A stretch of DNA of 64,000 nt from Mycolicibacterium neoaurum VKM Ac-1815D (GCF_000317305.3 NC_023036.2:496001-560000), one strand, 5' to 3'; counted from the first letter of the stretch, positions 52,096-60,844 are shown. Notes: a model not told the origin generated them from the sequence alone. A program made the numbers and translations.

Positions 52096-52797
52096 TCAGT
52101 TGCTGGACTCGGTCGGGAGTGAATCGCCCCAGCCTGAACGGGCGACCAGCGCCGCAAAACCGACGGAGGGTGCATCGTTGACCACTTCGTGCACATGCAC
52201 CGGGAAGGAGAAGGGCGGGGCCTTGAGCGGATTTGCCTGCGTGTCGCGACCGATCGCTTCAGCGATGGCGAATCCAAGATTGTGGCGTGGCCACGCACCA
52301 TGTACGCGGTCCGCGAAACCGGGCGACAGTAGTTCCCGTTGCGTGCCAACAACATCCATGTCGATTCCACCGTGGCACACCGCGTGTTCGGTGCCGAATC
52401 GATGCCCCAGGCCGACACTTGTGTGCAGAGCGATCGATTGCCACACGACTCTCGTGCGGCTTTCGTCGAAACCCCGATGACGCAGGAAACGTGCGGCTGC
52501 GTCTGCGCCGTCGACCTCGAACCGCTGGCCACCGCGTCCGTAGGCGGTGATGCCGAGGTCGTGCAGGATCGAGGCGAGGAACACCGTCTCCTCGTCATAG
52601 TCGATCCCGCCCCGTAACCCCTGAGCGGCCGCGAGTTCGCGTCCGAACAGATAGCTCCGGACGCAGTGATTGTGCAGGAACTCGGGAGACACATCCTCGG
52701 CGAGGGTGAAAGCCGCTGTGCAGATGGCAGAGTCGGGAAGGTTCCACTGAGTGACCTGGCTGGAGGCGGCTGCCTCGGCCGAATTTCGGGTGACCAT
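52096..52797 (-). CDS. HD-domain protein, cyanamide hydratase-like
   Basis: 233 residues from ATG 52797. HD metal residues: His in FLHNHCVRSYLFG, His-Asp in LASILHDLGITAY, and later histidines ALHTSVGLGHRFG. The order and spacing resemble the cyanamide hydratase-type HD family (hydration of a C-N triple bond) rather than nucleotide phosphohydrolases; that assignment is inference. Divergent from a DJ-1 gene across a promoter module found again upstream of the isonitrile-hydratase-like gene. Confidence 0.75.
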   Translation of the reverse strand: MVTRNSAEAAASSQVTQWNLPDSAICTAAFTLAEDVSPEFLHNHCVRSYLFGRELAAAQGLRGGIDYDEETVFLASILHDLGITAYGRGGQRFEVDGADAAARFLRHRGFDESRTRVVWQSIALHTSVGLGHRFGTEHAVCHGGIDMDVVGTQRELLSPGFADRVHGAWPRHNLGFAIAEAIGRDTQANPLKAPPFSFPVHVHEVVNDAPSVGFAALVARSGWGDSLPTESSN

Positions 52798-52833
52798 GAC
52801 GTCACTGTGCCGATCCCACCAGGGAGCCGCCAC

Positions 52834-52916
52834 TGGCTGGATAGCCAATTACCGCCGGGATCTGGACAACGAGTGGCGAGGAGGGTCGGCTGGCGAGATT
52901 CCGGCGATATGTGTCC
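52834..52916 (+). promoter_or_regulatory. 83-bp promoter module, copy A
   Basis: Ungapped alignment with copy B (55113-55195, opposite strand) gives 57 of 83 identical bases, in two blocks: positions 1-30 (24/30) and 51-83 (27/33), separated by 20 non-conserved bases. Block 1 begins TGGC-N6-GCCA and continues CCGCCGGGAT. Block 2 contains GATTCCGGCGA and ends TGTCC. CGCCGGGAT and ATTCCGGCG form a long inverted repeat. It fills the gap between the HD gene and the DJ-1 gene. Confidence 0.7.
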
Positions 52917-52961
52917 ATCTGGCTACTGGGGCGAACGCCATGCATCGACGAACATGGCCGC

Positions 52962-53615
52962 ATGCATGCGCAGATTGTGTTGTTCGACGGCTTCGACCCT
53001 CTTGACGTGATCGCACCCTTCGAAGTGCTGGCCTTCGGCAGCCAACTCCTCGGTGGTGAACTGGACGTCGAGCTGGTTTCTGCCGAGGGCGCCCGAGTAG
53101 TCGTCAGCGGCAGCCTTGGGCTGTCACTCATGGCAACGGCCCGGCTTGATCCGACCAAGCCGGGTTACATCGTGGTCCCGGGCGCTGTCGGGCCCGTGGA
53201 AGGAGATCCGGACGAGGTCGACACCATCCCGGTCCTGCTCGCGAGGTTCGGGGAAACCGCCGCGATCCCGATGATCCAACAGGCGATGGCGAATCCCGAT
53301 ATCACGGTGGCGACAGTCTGCGGTGGGTCCTTGGCATTGGCGATGGCGGGCGTGATCGAGGGCAGACACGCCAACACCCACCACCTCGGAGTGGATGTGC
53401 TCGAGGCCGCGGGTGCGATTCCGATCGCGGCCCGCGTGGTCGACGACGGCAACCTGATCTCGGCCGGCGGAGTCACATCGGGCCTGGATCTCGCGCTCTA
53501 CCTCCTGCAGCGCAGCTTTGGTCCACGGATCTCTTTGGCCGTTGAGGCGATGTTCGCCTACGAGAGCCGCGGCACGGTGTGGACCAATACCGGCCGCGCA
53601 CCCCAGGTGGTGTGA
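52962..53615 (+). CDS. DJ-1/PfpI family protein
   Basis: 217 residues from ATG 52962. Starts MHAQIVLFDGFDPLDVIAPFEVL, typical of the GATase1/DJ-1 group, and has the nucleophile elbow ATVCGGSLALAMAGV (Cys). Residues GGVTSGLDLALYLLQRSFG near the end match isonitrile hydratase/AraC-N domains. Possibly hydrates an isonitrile or acts as a glyoxalase-type enzyme; no HTH follows. A 103-codon gene starts one base after its stop. Confidence 0.82.
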   Translation: MHAQIVLFDGFDPLDVIAPFEVLAFGSQLLGGELDVELVSAEGARVVVSGSLGLSLMATARLDPTKPGYIVVPGAVGPVEGDPDEVDTIPVLLARFGETAAIPMIQQAMANPDITVATVCGGSLALAMAGVIEGRHANTHHLGVDVLEAAGAIPIAARVVDDGNLISAGGVTSGLDLALYLLQRSFGPRISLAVEAMFAYESRGTVWTNTGRAPQVV

Positions 53616-53616
53616 G

Positions 53617-53928
53617 ATGAGCATCGTCGGGCACTGGGATGTCAGCATCAAGACGCCGGTCGGATCTCTGCACGTCGTCTACCACTTCGACCGCGACGAC
53701 GTAAGTGGGCTGACCGGCGTCGCCGCCGGAAAACACGAGACAGTGCCCTGCACCGACATTGCCGTTGTCGACGAGGGAAATGGCCAGCGAGTGCGGTGGC
53801 GGCAGAGCGTCACCAAACCGATGAGACTCACCCTCGCCTTCGACGTGCTCGTTGAAGGTGATCAACTCAGCGGGCATTCCCGGGCGGGCCGGTTACCGAG
53901 GTCGACGGTGATCGGCGCCCGCTGCTGA
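53617..53928 (+). CDS. Conserved small protein, unknown function
   Basis: 103 residues, ATG one base after the stop of the DJ-1 gene, so surely co-translated. All-beta look: GHWDVSIKTPVGSLHVVYHFDRD, GVAAGKHETVPCTDIAVVD, RVRWRQSVTKPMRLTLAFDVLVE. This suggests a small lipocalin-like barrel binding a hydrophobic ligand (inference). No name assigned. 20 bp before the convergent AraC gene. Confidence 0.7.
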   Translation: MSIVGHWDVSIKTPVGSLHVVYHFDRDDVSGLTGVAAGKHETVPCTDIAVVDEGNGQRVRWRQSVTKPMRLTLAFDVLVEGDQLSGHSRAGRLPRSTVIGARC

Positions 53929-53948
53929 GCGACTGTGTCCGCCCAAAC

Positions 53949-54947
53949 TCACGCGGTCGCCAGTGATGAGCCCGGCAATTGGTCGGTGTCGGAGGCACGC
54001 TCTTTGAACGTATTTCGGTAAGTCTGTGGCGCGACGCCACTGAGCCTGCGGAACTGTTCACGGAAGTTGGCCGCCGACGCGAACCCCACTTCGCGCCCGA
54101 TCCGCTCTATGCTGTGCGACGTCCCCTCGAGAAGCTCCTGTGCGTGCCGGATGCGCACACCGGTGACCCACTGCATGGGCGTCTGGCCGGTTTCGGTCTG
54201 GAAACGTCGGTTGAGTGTCCGGATGCTTGTCGCTGCGTATGCGGCGATATCGGCCAAGGTCAGTTCGCGGTGGGCATTCTGCTCGATCCAGGTGAGTACT
54301 CCATTCAGTTGGGTCTGTTCGCCGATCATGCTGACAGGCAGCTGATTGCGGACGATGAACTGCGCCTGACCGCCGCTGCGGTGAAGCGGCGCCACCGCGA
54401 ACTTCGCGGCCGTGGCGGCAATAGCGGCGCCATGGTCACGCCGCACCATGTACAGGCAGAGGTCCACCCCTGCCGAAGCGCCTGCCGAAGTCAGGATTCG
54501 CCCTTCGTCGACATAGAGAACATCGGGATCCAGATCAACAGCAGGATGCGTTGCTCGGAACAGGTCTGCGGCGGCCCAGTGCGTGGTCGCGCGCTTTCCG
54601 TCGAGCAGACCAGCGTCGGCGAGGGTGAATGCACCTGTGCAGATCGAGGCGATGGTGGCCCCGGCGGAGTAAGCAGCGCGCAGGGCTGTGACCACCGCGG
54701 CAGGGGTCTGCGTCTCGACGTCCTCTCGGCCGGGCACGATGATGATGTCTGCATCGGCGAGCGCCTCCAGGCCGTGGTCGGTGGCGATGTGCAGCGGGCC
54801 GGCGGATACCACCGGCTCGGTGCCGCATACCTGGACGCGGTATCCGTTCGCACCGTCGGCGAACCGAACCCGTCCGAAGACCTCGACGGGAATGCCCACG
54901 TCGAACGCGATGACGTCGTGGACTGCCAAGACTGCCACTTTACGCAT
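53949..54947 (-). CDS. GlxA-type AraC family regulator (DJ-1 sensor + AraC HTH)
   Basis: 332 residues from ATG 54947, six bases after TACGCT (complement of 54954-54959), so leaderless. Residues ~1-190 are a DJ-1/PfpI-like domain (MRKVAVLAVHDVIAFDVGIP, ASICTGAFTLADAGLLDGKRATTHW). The C-terminal ~110 residues carry two AraC HTH motifs (LTLADIAAYAATSIRTLNRRF; IERIGREVGFASAANFREQFRRLSG). It is divergent from the isonitrile-hydratase-like gene across module copy B and is the best candidate to bind both modules. Confidence 0.9.
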   Translation of the reverse strand: MRKVAVLAVHDVIAFDVGIPVEVFGRVRFADGANGYRVQVCGTEPVVSAGPLHIATDHGLEALADADIIIVPGREDVETQTPAAVVTALRAAYSAGATIASICTGAFTLADAGLLDGKRATTHWAAADLFRATHPAVDLDPDVLYVDEGRILTSAGASAGVDLCLYMVRRDHGAAIAATAAKFAVAPLHRSGGQAQFIVRNQLPVSMIGEQTQLNGVLTWIEQNAHRELTLADIAAYAATSIRTLNRRFQTETGQTPMQWVTGVRIRHAQELLEGTSHSIERIGREVGFASAANFREQFRRLSGVAPQTYRNTFKERASDTDQLPGSSLATA

Positions 54948-55112
54948 GCTGGCAGCGTAGCCCCCAGCGTGGCAAAATCCGTCCGTGCCGCCTGAATCAT
55001 GCCAGACCGGACGAGCCGCACGTGTCGTCGGCTGTCGCTTGGAATGGGCGGCCGCAACGTATCTCATAGCGTCACCCTAGGTTCGCTCGGTCGGGGTGAT
55101 GAGTGGCGTCGC

Positions 55113-55195
55113 GGACATCTTTCGCCGGAATCTTGCCACCCGACACCCCAGTGGGTGTGAGGGCAATATCCCGGCGGGCATTGGCCGTTCAGCCA
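55113..55195 (-). promoter_or_regulatory. 83-bp promoter module, copy B
   Basis: Inverse-strand copy of the module at 52834-52916, 57/83 identities without gaps. Here TGGC-N6-GCCA extends to a perfect 7-bp-arm palindrome (cattggc-tgaacg-gccaatg). It sits in the 315-bp gap between the AraC regulator and the isonitrile-hydratase-like gene, which holds no other gene. Confidence 0.7.
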
Positions 55196-55262
55196 ATGTC
55201 GTCCACTGTCGGCGGAAGTTACCGTCGAGTTGTCTTCCACTCTGAAGGGACAACGATGCCTT

Positions 55263-55973
55263 ATGACCGGCCTTCTACCGCAGATGAATTGGCGACCAAC
55301 CGTCGCGATGATCCCGTTCCCGGGTCTGACGATGCTGGATCTCATCGGGCCGTACGAAACGCTGCGCCAACACACTGATGTGCATCTGCTCGGCTCGACC
55401 ACCGAAGAATTCCGTTCCGACAGCGGCGCGCCGTTCCGCGCGACGGAGATGCTCTCGGACGCTGCCGACTACTACGACGTCGTCTTCGTCCCTGGCGGCA
55501 GCGGAACGGCCGATGCCATGCGCGATCCGCACATCATCGATTTCCTTGCCTCTCGAGGACCCCGAGCCCGCTACGTCACGTCGGTTTGCACCGGGTCGCT
55601 GGTGCTGGGGGCTGCCGGACTGCTGGATGGGTATCGAGCGACGACACACTGGTCGATGCTGGATGCGCTGAACTTCTTCGGGGCTATCCCTTCCTCGGAG
55701 CGCGTCGTCATCGACCGCAACCGCATCACCGGAGGCGGCGTGACAGCCGGGATCGACTTCGGATTGCTGCTCCTTGCCGAACTTTTCGACGAAGACACAG
55801 CGCGCTATGCGCAACTGCTTCTCGAATACGATCCTGCCCCGCCGTTCGACGGCGGATCGCCACGGACAGCTACCCAGGAAGCGATCCACCACATCAAGGA
55901 GTACGTCGCCGAACTGATGGCCTCCTGTCAATCCTTGGTCGCACAGCGTGATGGATTGAAAGGCGGTGTCTGA
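55263..55973 (+). CDS. Isonitrile hydratase-like DJ-1/PfpI protein
   Basis: 236 residues; ATG 55263 used, ATG 55284 ([18 protein letters not shown]) is possible. Motifs: [34 protein letters not shown], and nucleophile [17 protein letters not shown] (Cys), then [15 protein letters not shown] and [19 protein letters not shown]. This full set matches cyclohexyl-isocyanide hydratase (InhA-type), which converts isonitriles to N-formamides. The stop and the next ATG share one base (TGATG). Confidence 0.85.
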   Translation: MTGLLPQMNWRPTVAMIPFPGLTMLDLIGPYETLRQHTDVHLLGSTTEEFRSDSGAPFRATEMLSDAADYYDVVFVPGGSGTADAMRDPHIIDFLASRGPRARYVTSVCTGSLVLGAAGLLDGYRATTHWSMLDALNFFGAIPSSERVVIDRNRITGGGVTAGIDFGLLLLAELFDEDTARYAQLLLEYDPAPPFDGGSPRTATQEAIHHIKEYVAELMASCQSLVAQRDGLKGGV

Positions 55974-56866
55974 TGCTCGGGACAACACCGTACGGCCGAT
56001 TGCACTATCGCGACATCAACGGCACGCGAATGGCATACATCGACGAGGGGCACGGCGACGCCATCGTGTTCCAACACGGCAATCCGAGCTCGTCGTACCT
56101 GTGGCGCAACGTGATGCCCCACGTCGAAGGGCTGGGCCGTCTTGTCGCGTGCGATCTGATCGGGATGGGTGCCTCGGACAAGCTGGACCAATCTGGGCAT
56201 GCCAGCTACCACTATCACGAGAACCGCGACTATCTGTTCGCGTTGTGGGACTCGCTCGATTTCGGTGACCGGGTCACGCTTGTACTCCACGACTGGGGTG
56301 GCGCGCTGGGATTCGATTGGGCCAACCACCACCGCGACCGGGTCGCCGGCATCGTGCATATGGAAACCGTCTCGGTGCCGATGGAGTGGGACGATTTCCC
56401 TGACGAGGTTGCCGAGATGTTCCGGGGCTTCCGGTCCCCACAGGGTGAGGCGATGGTGTTGAAGGACAACGTCTTCATCGAGACCGTGCTGCCGTCGATC
56501 GTGATGCGCTCCCTCAGTGAGGAGGAGATGGATCACTACCGCCGGCCGTTCTCCGCGCCCGGGGAGGATCGACGACCGACGCTGTCGTGGCCGCGGGATG
56601 TCCCGATCGCCGGTGAACCCGCCGATGTGGTCAAGATCGTCGAGGACTTCGGCGGCTGGCTGGCCGAAAGTGAGATACCGAAGTTGTTCGTCCGTGCCGA
56701 TCCCGGAGTGGTCCAGAGTAAAAAGCGCATCCTCGACATCGTCCGCAGCTGGCCGAACCAAACTGAGATCACGGTTCCAGGTTCACACTTTCTGCAGGAA
56801 GACAGCGCAGATGAGATAGGCAAGGCGATAGCGGTTTTCGTGAGAACGATGCGGCAGGACTGGTGA
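55973..56866 (+). CDS. Haloalkane dehalogenase (HLD-II type)
   Basis: 297 residues. The sequence [17 protein letters not shown] (oxyanion/halide Asn), nucleophile Asp 107 in [14 protein letters not shown], and His 272 in [14 protein letters not shown] follow the Asp-His-Glu/Asp type of LinB/DhaA enzymes; halide-stabilising Trp 108 follows the nucleophile. It hydrolyses halogenated alkanes to alcohols. Translationally coupled to the isonitrile-hydratase-like gene. Confidence 0.9.
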   Translation: MLGTTPYGRLHYRDINGTRMAYIDEGHGDAIVFQHGNPSSSYLWRNVMPHVEGLGRLVACDLIGMGASDKLDQSGHASYHYHENRDYLFALWDSLDFGDRVTLVLHDWGGALGFDWANHHRDRVAGIVHMETVSVPMEWDDFPDEVAEMFRGFRSPQGEAMVLKDNVFIETVLPSIVMRSLSEEEMDHYRRPFSAPGEDRRPTLSWPRDVPIAGEPADVVKIVEDFGGWLAESEIPKLFVRADPGVVQSKKRILDIVRSWPNQTEITVPGSHFLQEDSADEIGKAIAVFVRTMRQDW

Positions 56867-56951
56867 GTACGCACCTTCATGCATGTGATCCCGGCGGCGG
56901 GTCCGGATGATATTGGCGCCTTGCTTCGCTCGCTTCGCGGTTGTCCGTTGA

Positions 56952-58199
56952 TCAACGTGGTGAGGCGAGGACTCTCTCGATAGTTGCGACTGCCACGGTG
57001 GCGCCGTCCTCCTCGCCGATACGCGCCGCGAGCGCGTGCGCCTCTTGACTCGTCGCGTCGTCATCGAGGGTGGCGGTGATGGCGGCGGCGAGCTGGTCGG
57101 CTGTCAGCGAGCGTTGCGGGAGGATTTTTGTTGCAGCGCCGAGAGCTTGAAGCCGTTTGGCCCAGAACGGTTGATCGCCGACCGGCCCCGGCATCGGAAT
57201 GCTCGGCCGCCCCGCGCGTAGGGCTGCGGCCGTGGTGCCGGCCCCGCAGTGGTGGGCGACTGCGGCCATCTGGGGGAACAGCCATTCGTGCGGTGCCTCC
57301 CCGATGGTCAGGACGTCTGCGCCGCTGATGTCGAGGCCTGCCCACCCGGATTGGACAAGGCCACGAACCCCTGCCTTGCGCAGACCTGCCGCGATGATCT
57401 CACGGAGTTGCTCGGCGCGTGCTCGGGTGACCACGGTACTGCCCAGCCCGAAGAAGACCGGTGGCCGACCGGCGGCCAAGAAATCAGCGAGCTCAGGAGA
57501 TGGTTGCCAGTCTCGCTGCTGGGGTGGCCACCAGTAACCGGTCACCTGTAAACCGGGTCGCCAGTCGGCCGGACGCGGAGCGACTACGGGCGAATAGCCA
57601 TGCAGAATGGGCCATTCTGCGAGGGTTCGTCGACGACGAAGTGTCCGCGTCGAGATGGCTGGTAGTCCGAGCCGGCGACGGAAGTCCGCGACGACACCGC
57701 CGTAGAGTCGATCGATTGCCCAAGTGCCGGCAGTGCCGGCAGCCCGGTTGCCGAGTTTCCCTGCGGACCAGGCGCCCAGCAGGCTGGGTGGGTGGTCGCC
57801 GGTTGGGGAAAGAGGCTGCAGACGAACACCGATCGACGGAATGCCGCGAGCTTCGGCCAGCGGGTGCCCGGCCAGTTCGGCCAGCGGCGGGATGACCAGT
57901 AGTTCGGCGGGAACGTCGGCAAGAGCGTCCAGGATGAGCTGACCGGTGTCACGTTGCCCACCGGGGCTGAACATCGCCGCAGCTACCTCTTTCGAGCGGA
58001 CGTCGGCGACATCCACCCCAGGGGTGAAATCCGAATGCACATCTCGGAATTCGCACCCGGACGTGCTGACCAACTCAGCGAAGGGCGTGTAAGCAGCGAT
58101 GACGACACGGTGACCAGCACGCCGTAATGCCCCACCGAGACCGGTCAACGGCGCGACGTCGCCACGGCTGCCGACCGCCGCGGTCGCGATGGTGCTCAA
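56952..58199 (-). CDS. GT1-family UDP-sugar glycosyltransferase
   Basis: 415 residues. TTG at 58199 overlaps the stop of the TetR gene (TTGA). Begins STIATAAVGSRGDVAPLTGLGGALRRAGHRV, the acceptor-domain start of vancomycin/macrolide-type GTs. The C-terminal donor motif region reads EWLFPQMAAVAHHCGAGTTAAALRAGRPSIPMPGPVGDQPFWAKRL. It would glycosylate a lipid, drug or small hydrophobic acceptor in the cytoplasm. Control by the adjacent TetR regulator, with which it is co-transcribed, is expected. Confidence 0.9.
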   Translation of the reverse strand: MSTIATAAVGSRGDVAPLTGLGGALRRAGHRVVIAAYTPFAELVSTSGCEFRDVHSDFTPGVDVADVRSKEVAAAMFSPGGQRDTGQLILDALADVPAELLVIPPLAELAGHPLAEARGIPSIGVRLQPLSPTGDHPPSLLGAWSAGKLGNRAAGTAGTWAIDRLYGGVVADFRRRLGLPAISTRTLRRRRTLAEWPILHGYSPVVAPRPADWRPGLQVTGYWWPPQQRDWQPSPELADFLAAGRPPVFFGLGSTVVTRARAEQLREIIAAGLRKAGVRGLVQSGWAGLDISGADVLTIGEAPHEWLFPQMAAVAHHCGAGTTAAALRAGRPSIPMPGPVGDQPFWAKRLQALGAATKILPQRSLTADQLAAAITATLDDDATSQEAHALAARIGEEDGATVAVATIERVLASPR

Positions 58200-58825
58200 C
58201 GTACCCTGCCGACGATGCGGCCGAACACGTCGATCAGATCTTCGGCGTAACGGGATGCATCGAAATCCGGGTCGTGCAGCATCGGCTCCACGACACCGTT
58301 GACCGCCCCGCGTAACGCGATCGCTGTGGAAGTGACAGGAAAGTCGGCGAACTCGCCTTCTCGCCGCCCGGTGTCCAATATGGCAGTGGGGTCGAGTGTG
58401 ACGAGTCTATCGGCGAGGTCCTTGTCCAGTCCGAGTTCTTCGAAGCGCCGTCCGTCGGCCGGTACGTAGGTGGTGCCGAGGGAGGCCAGCGCCTTCAACG
58501 CCACACGATGCTCGGCGAAATAGCCGATGCTGGAACGGATATACGCGTCCAGCTTGGTCGATGCGGTGTGCTGACCAGCTACCGCCGGGGCGACCGAGTT
58601 CAGCATGGTGCGGTACATGTGCTCGATGATCGCCTCGACGAGTTTGTCCTTCGTGCCGAAGTGATAGAGCACCGCGCTCATTGCGATACCGACCCGGTCG
58701 GCGATCTTGCGGATGGATGCCTGTGCGTACCCAACCTCGGCGATGACGTCGATGGCGGCGGCGACTATCTGGGCACGCCGCGCGGAACGAATGAAGGATT
58801 CCGTATTCACCGGGGTGGTCGGCAT
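58196..58825 (-). CDS. TetR family regulator
   Basis: 209 residues. HTH residues ~15-60 (RRAQIVAAAIDVIAEVGYAQASIRKIADRVGIAMSAVLYHFGTKDKL). Start ATG is six bases after TACGTT (complement of 58832-58837), so a leaderless mRNA is likely. Upstream at 58865-58882 is an 18-bp palindrome. It precedes the glycosyltransferase with overlapping stop/start and is divergent from the MarR-like gene. Confidence 0.9.
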   Translation of the reverse strand: MPTTPVNTESFIRSARRAQIVAAAIDVIAEVGYAQASIRKIADRVGIAMSAVLYHFGTKDKLVEAIIEHMYRTMLNSVAPAVAGQHTASTKLDAYIRSSIGYFAEHRVALKALASLGTTYVPADGRRFEELGLDKDLADRLVTLDPTAILDTGRREGEFADFPVTSTAIALRGAVNGVVEPMLHDPDFDASRYAEDLIDVFGRIVGRVR

Positions 58826-58864
58826 GCTCCGAACGTAGGGCGAAAGCTCGCCCTTTTGAAGAGA

Positions 58865-58882
58865 TGATCTGAAAATAGATCA
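58865..58882. promoter_or_regulatory. Palindrome TGATCT-N6-AGATCA
   Basis: Perfect 6-bp arms (58865-58870, 58877-58882) with an AT-rich spacer, ~40 bp upstream of the TetR start near its expected -35. A plausible autoregulatory operator. Confidence 0.45.
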
Positions 58883-58936
58883 GTTGATCGAAAAATCGCC
58901 TGAAGCATGGCGACCCTTTGATCCGGCGCCTTGACA

Positions 58937-58950
58937 TCAACAAAAGTTGA
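58937..58950. promoter_or_regulatory. Palindrome TCAAC-AAAA-GTTGA, MarR-type operator
   Basis: Perfect 5-bp arms directly after a TTGACA (58931-58936), 17 bp before the MarR-like start codon. AT-rich and palindromic as usual for MarR operators, so probably the autoregulatory site of the adjacent gene. Confidence 0.45.
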
Positions 58951-58967
58951 GGTTTTAACGTCGACTC

Positions 58968-59412
58968 ATGACACGAGAAATGCAACCCGCAGCGCTACAA
59001 CCCATTGGTTTCTGGTCGGTTCGTGCTGGAGAAGCCATCCGGGCGCGAACTCGCGGCCTGGCTGTCCGAACTCGGTGTAAGCCAACCGGAGTGGTGGGTA
59101 CTGCATCAGTTGTCGACGCACTCGCGCGGTATGAGCGAGGCTGAACTCGTGTCGGTCGTCGGCCCCAACGAGTCCGACGAGAGCATCGTGCGAGCGATAG
59201 CGACCGGTGTCGACAAGGGGTGGCTCAGTCGAGCGGGAGATCTCATCTGCCTGACGGAACCAGGCCTGAAGCAGTTTGACGCCGCCGCTGCGGTGCAGAA
59301 GGAACTCAATGACGAGCGCCGCCAGGGGATATCCGACGAGGATTACGCCACCACCATCGAGGTGCTGCAGCGCACCATAAGCAACGTGGGTGGCAGCGCC
59401 TGGCATTGGTAG
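58968..59412 (+). pseudogene. MarR-like regulator with an apparent frameshift
   Basis: From ATG 58968 the frame reads MTREMQPAALQPIGFWSVRAG then EAIRARTRGLA, typical of the start of mycobacterial MarR-like proteins. Similarity then passes to another frame, ELGVSQPEWWVLHQLSTHSRG, and runs on to the natural end ISNVGGSAWHW. The switch lies around 59055-59075. A 135-codon ORF in the second frame can begin only at a TTG (59005) without a ribosome-binding site. Either a recent indel or a sequencing error; if corrected, the gene would be a full ~147-residue wHTH regulator. Confidence 0.6.
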
Positions 59413-59508
59413 GGGTGATGGAAAGGCACGTGTCCCCGCCGTAGAAAATGCTTTGGCCCAACCATGTTCGACTGAGATGATGTCCCCGTTCACTATGGGG
59501 AGGCGGCG

Positions 59509-60039
59509 GTGGTAGAGATCAGGCCCGCGACGGCACGCGACGCGATGGGTGTGGCCGAGGCGCATGTGCGCGCATGGCAGGTGGGCTACCGAGGCTTGAT
59601 CTCCCAGAATCATCTCGACGCGCTTCGCGCCGAGGACAGGGCCAGGCGCTACGGCTTCGAGCAGATGGCCCCCGAGGGCCCCTTCACCCAAATCGCCACC
59701 GACGGCCATACCGTCTATGGCCATGTCACCACCGGGCTGAACAGAGACGCCGATCTCGCGGGCGCCGGCGAAATCTGGGCGCTCTATGTGGATCCTTCGA
59801 GATGGGGACAAGGAGTCGGCCGCCGGTTACTGACCGCAGGCTGCGCCCAACTGGCCCAGCAGGGGTGCGAAAAGGCAGGGCTATGGGTTCTTTCGGGCAA
59901 TGTGCGGGCCCGCCGCTTCTACGAGTCCGCGGGATGGCGCTTCAACGGTACGGAGCGAACCGATGACATCGGCACTGATCTGGTGCACGAGGTGCGTTAT
60001 GAGCGGAACTTGGACAGGAGTGCGCCCGCGGAACGCTGA
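59509..60039 (+). CDS. GNAT family N-acetyltransferase
   Basis: 176 residues, GTG behind ggggagg. Motifs: VEIRPATARDAMGVAEAHVRAWQVGYRGLI, acetyl-CoA loop YVDPSRWGQGVGRRLL, and VLSGNVRARRFYESAGWRFNG. Single-domain acetyltransferase of unknown acceptor; the VRAWQxGYRGL start is typical of the actinobacterial RimI-like small-molecule branch. Confidence 0.87.
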   Translation: MVEIRPATARDAMGVAEAHVRAWQVGYRGLISQNHLDALRAEDRARRYGFEQMAPEGPFTQIATDGHTVYGHVTTGLNRDADLAGAGEIWALYVDPSRWGQGVGRRLLTAGCAQLAQQGCEKAGLWVLSGNVRARRFYESAGWRFNGTERTDDIGTDLVHEVRYERNLDRSAPAER

Positions 60040-60118
60040 GTGCTACGTCGCAAATCCGCCAGCGGCTTCTGGGTGGCGGACATAGCGTCGTCGGCGGATT
60101 GCACTCAGAAAGGGCATC

Positions 60119-60844
60119 ATGACCGACATCGTTCTGATCACCGGCGGCTCCCGAGGCATCGGGTTCGAAACCGCCTCCGCACTCGGACTTCTCGGCGCCA
60201 CCGTGATCATCACCGGTCGCACGGCAGCGACGCTGGCGGCGGCCACCGAGGAACTGGAGCGACGCGGTATCCGCGTCGAACCGGAGGTCCTCGACGTGAC
60301 ATCGCCGGAAAGTGTGCGGCACCTGATGGAGCGGGTGCGGAGTCGGCACGACCGTCTCGACGTCCTGGTGAACAACGCCGGTGTCGCGGGAGAGTGGACG
60401 CACCCGTCGGCTACCGGCTTTGTCCACTCGGATGCCGCGCGCATCACCATCGACACCAACGTCCTGGGCGTGCTGTACATGATCGAGACGTTCCTGCCGC
60501 TGTTGCGCGCGAGTTCGGATGCCCGCATCGTCAACGTCTCGTCCTTCATGGGCTCGCTCGCGCTGCAGTCTGCGGCCGCACCCGAGAACCTGGTCGTCCC
60601 GGCGTACCAGGCCTCGAAGGCTGCGCTCAACAGCATCACCATCACGCTGGACAAAGCGCTGGGCGCATCAGGCATCCGCGCGGTGTCGGTCGACCCCGGC
60701 TTCGTGCAGACCGATTTCTCACCCATCAACCGTGATCAGGCCCCGTTGACCGCCGCACAGGGAGCCGAACCGATCGTGCGTGCTGCCGCCGGACAGTTGA
60801 CCGGGGGCACTTTCGTCGGCCGAGAGGGCGCGTTGCCCTGGTAG
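60119..60844 (+). CDS. SDR family oxidoreductase
   Basis: 241 residues, ATG behind cagaaaggg. NAD(P) motif LITGGSRGIGFETAS, NNAG as LVNNAGVAGE, Ser in VNVSSFMGS and the catalytic YQASK (near residue 163). Resembles short carbonyl reductase-type SDRs. Stands alone; substrate unknown. Confidence 0.88.
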   Translation: MTDIVLITGGSRGIGFETASALGLLGATVIITGRTAATLAAATEELERRGIRVEPEVLDVTSPESVRHLMERVRSRHDRLDVLVNNAGVAGEWTHPSATGFVHSDAARITIDTNVLGVLYMIETFLPLLRASSDARIVNVSSFMGSLALQSAAAPENLVVPAYQASKAALNSITITLDKALGASGIRAVSVDPGFVQTDFSPINRDQAPLTAAQGAEPIVRAAAGQLTGGTFVGREGALPW

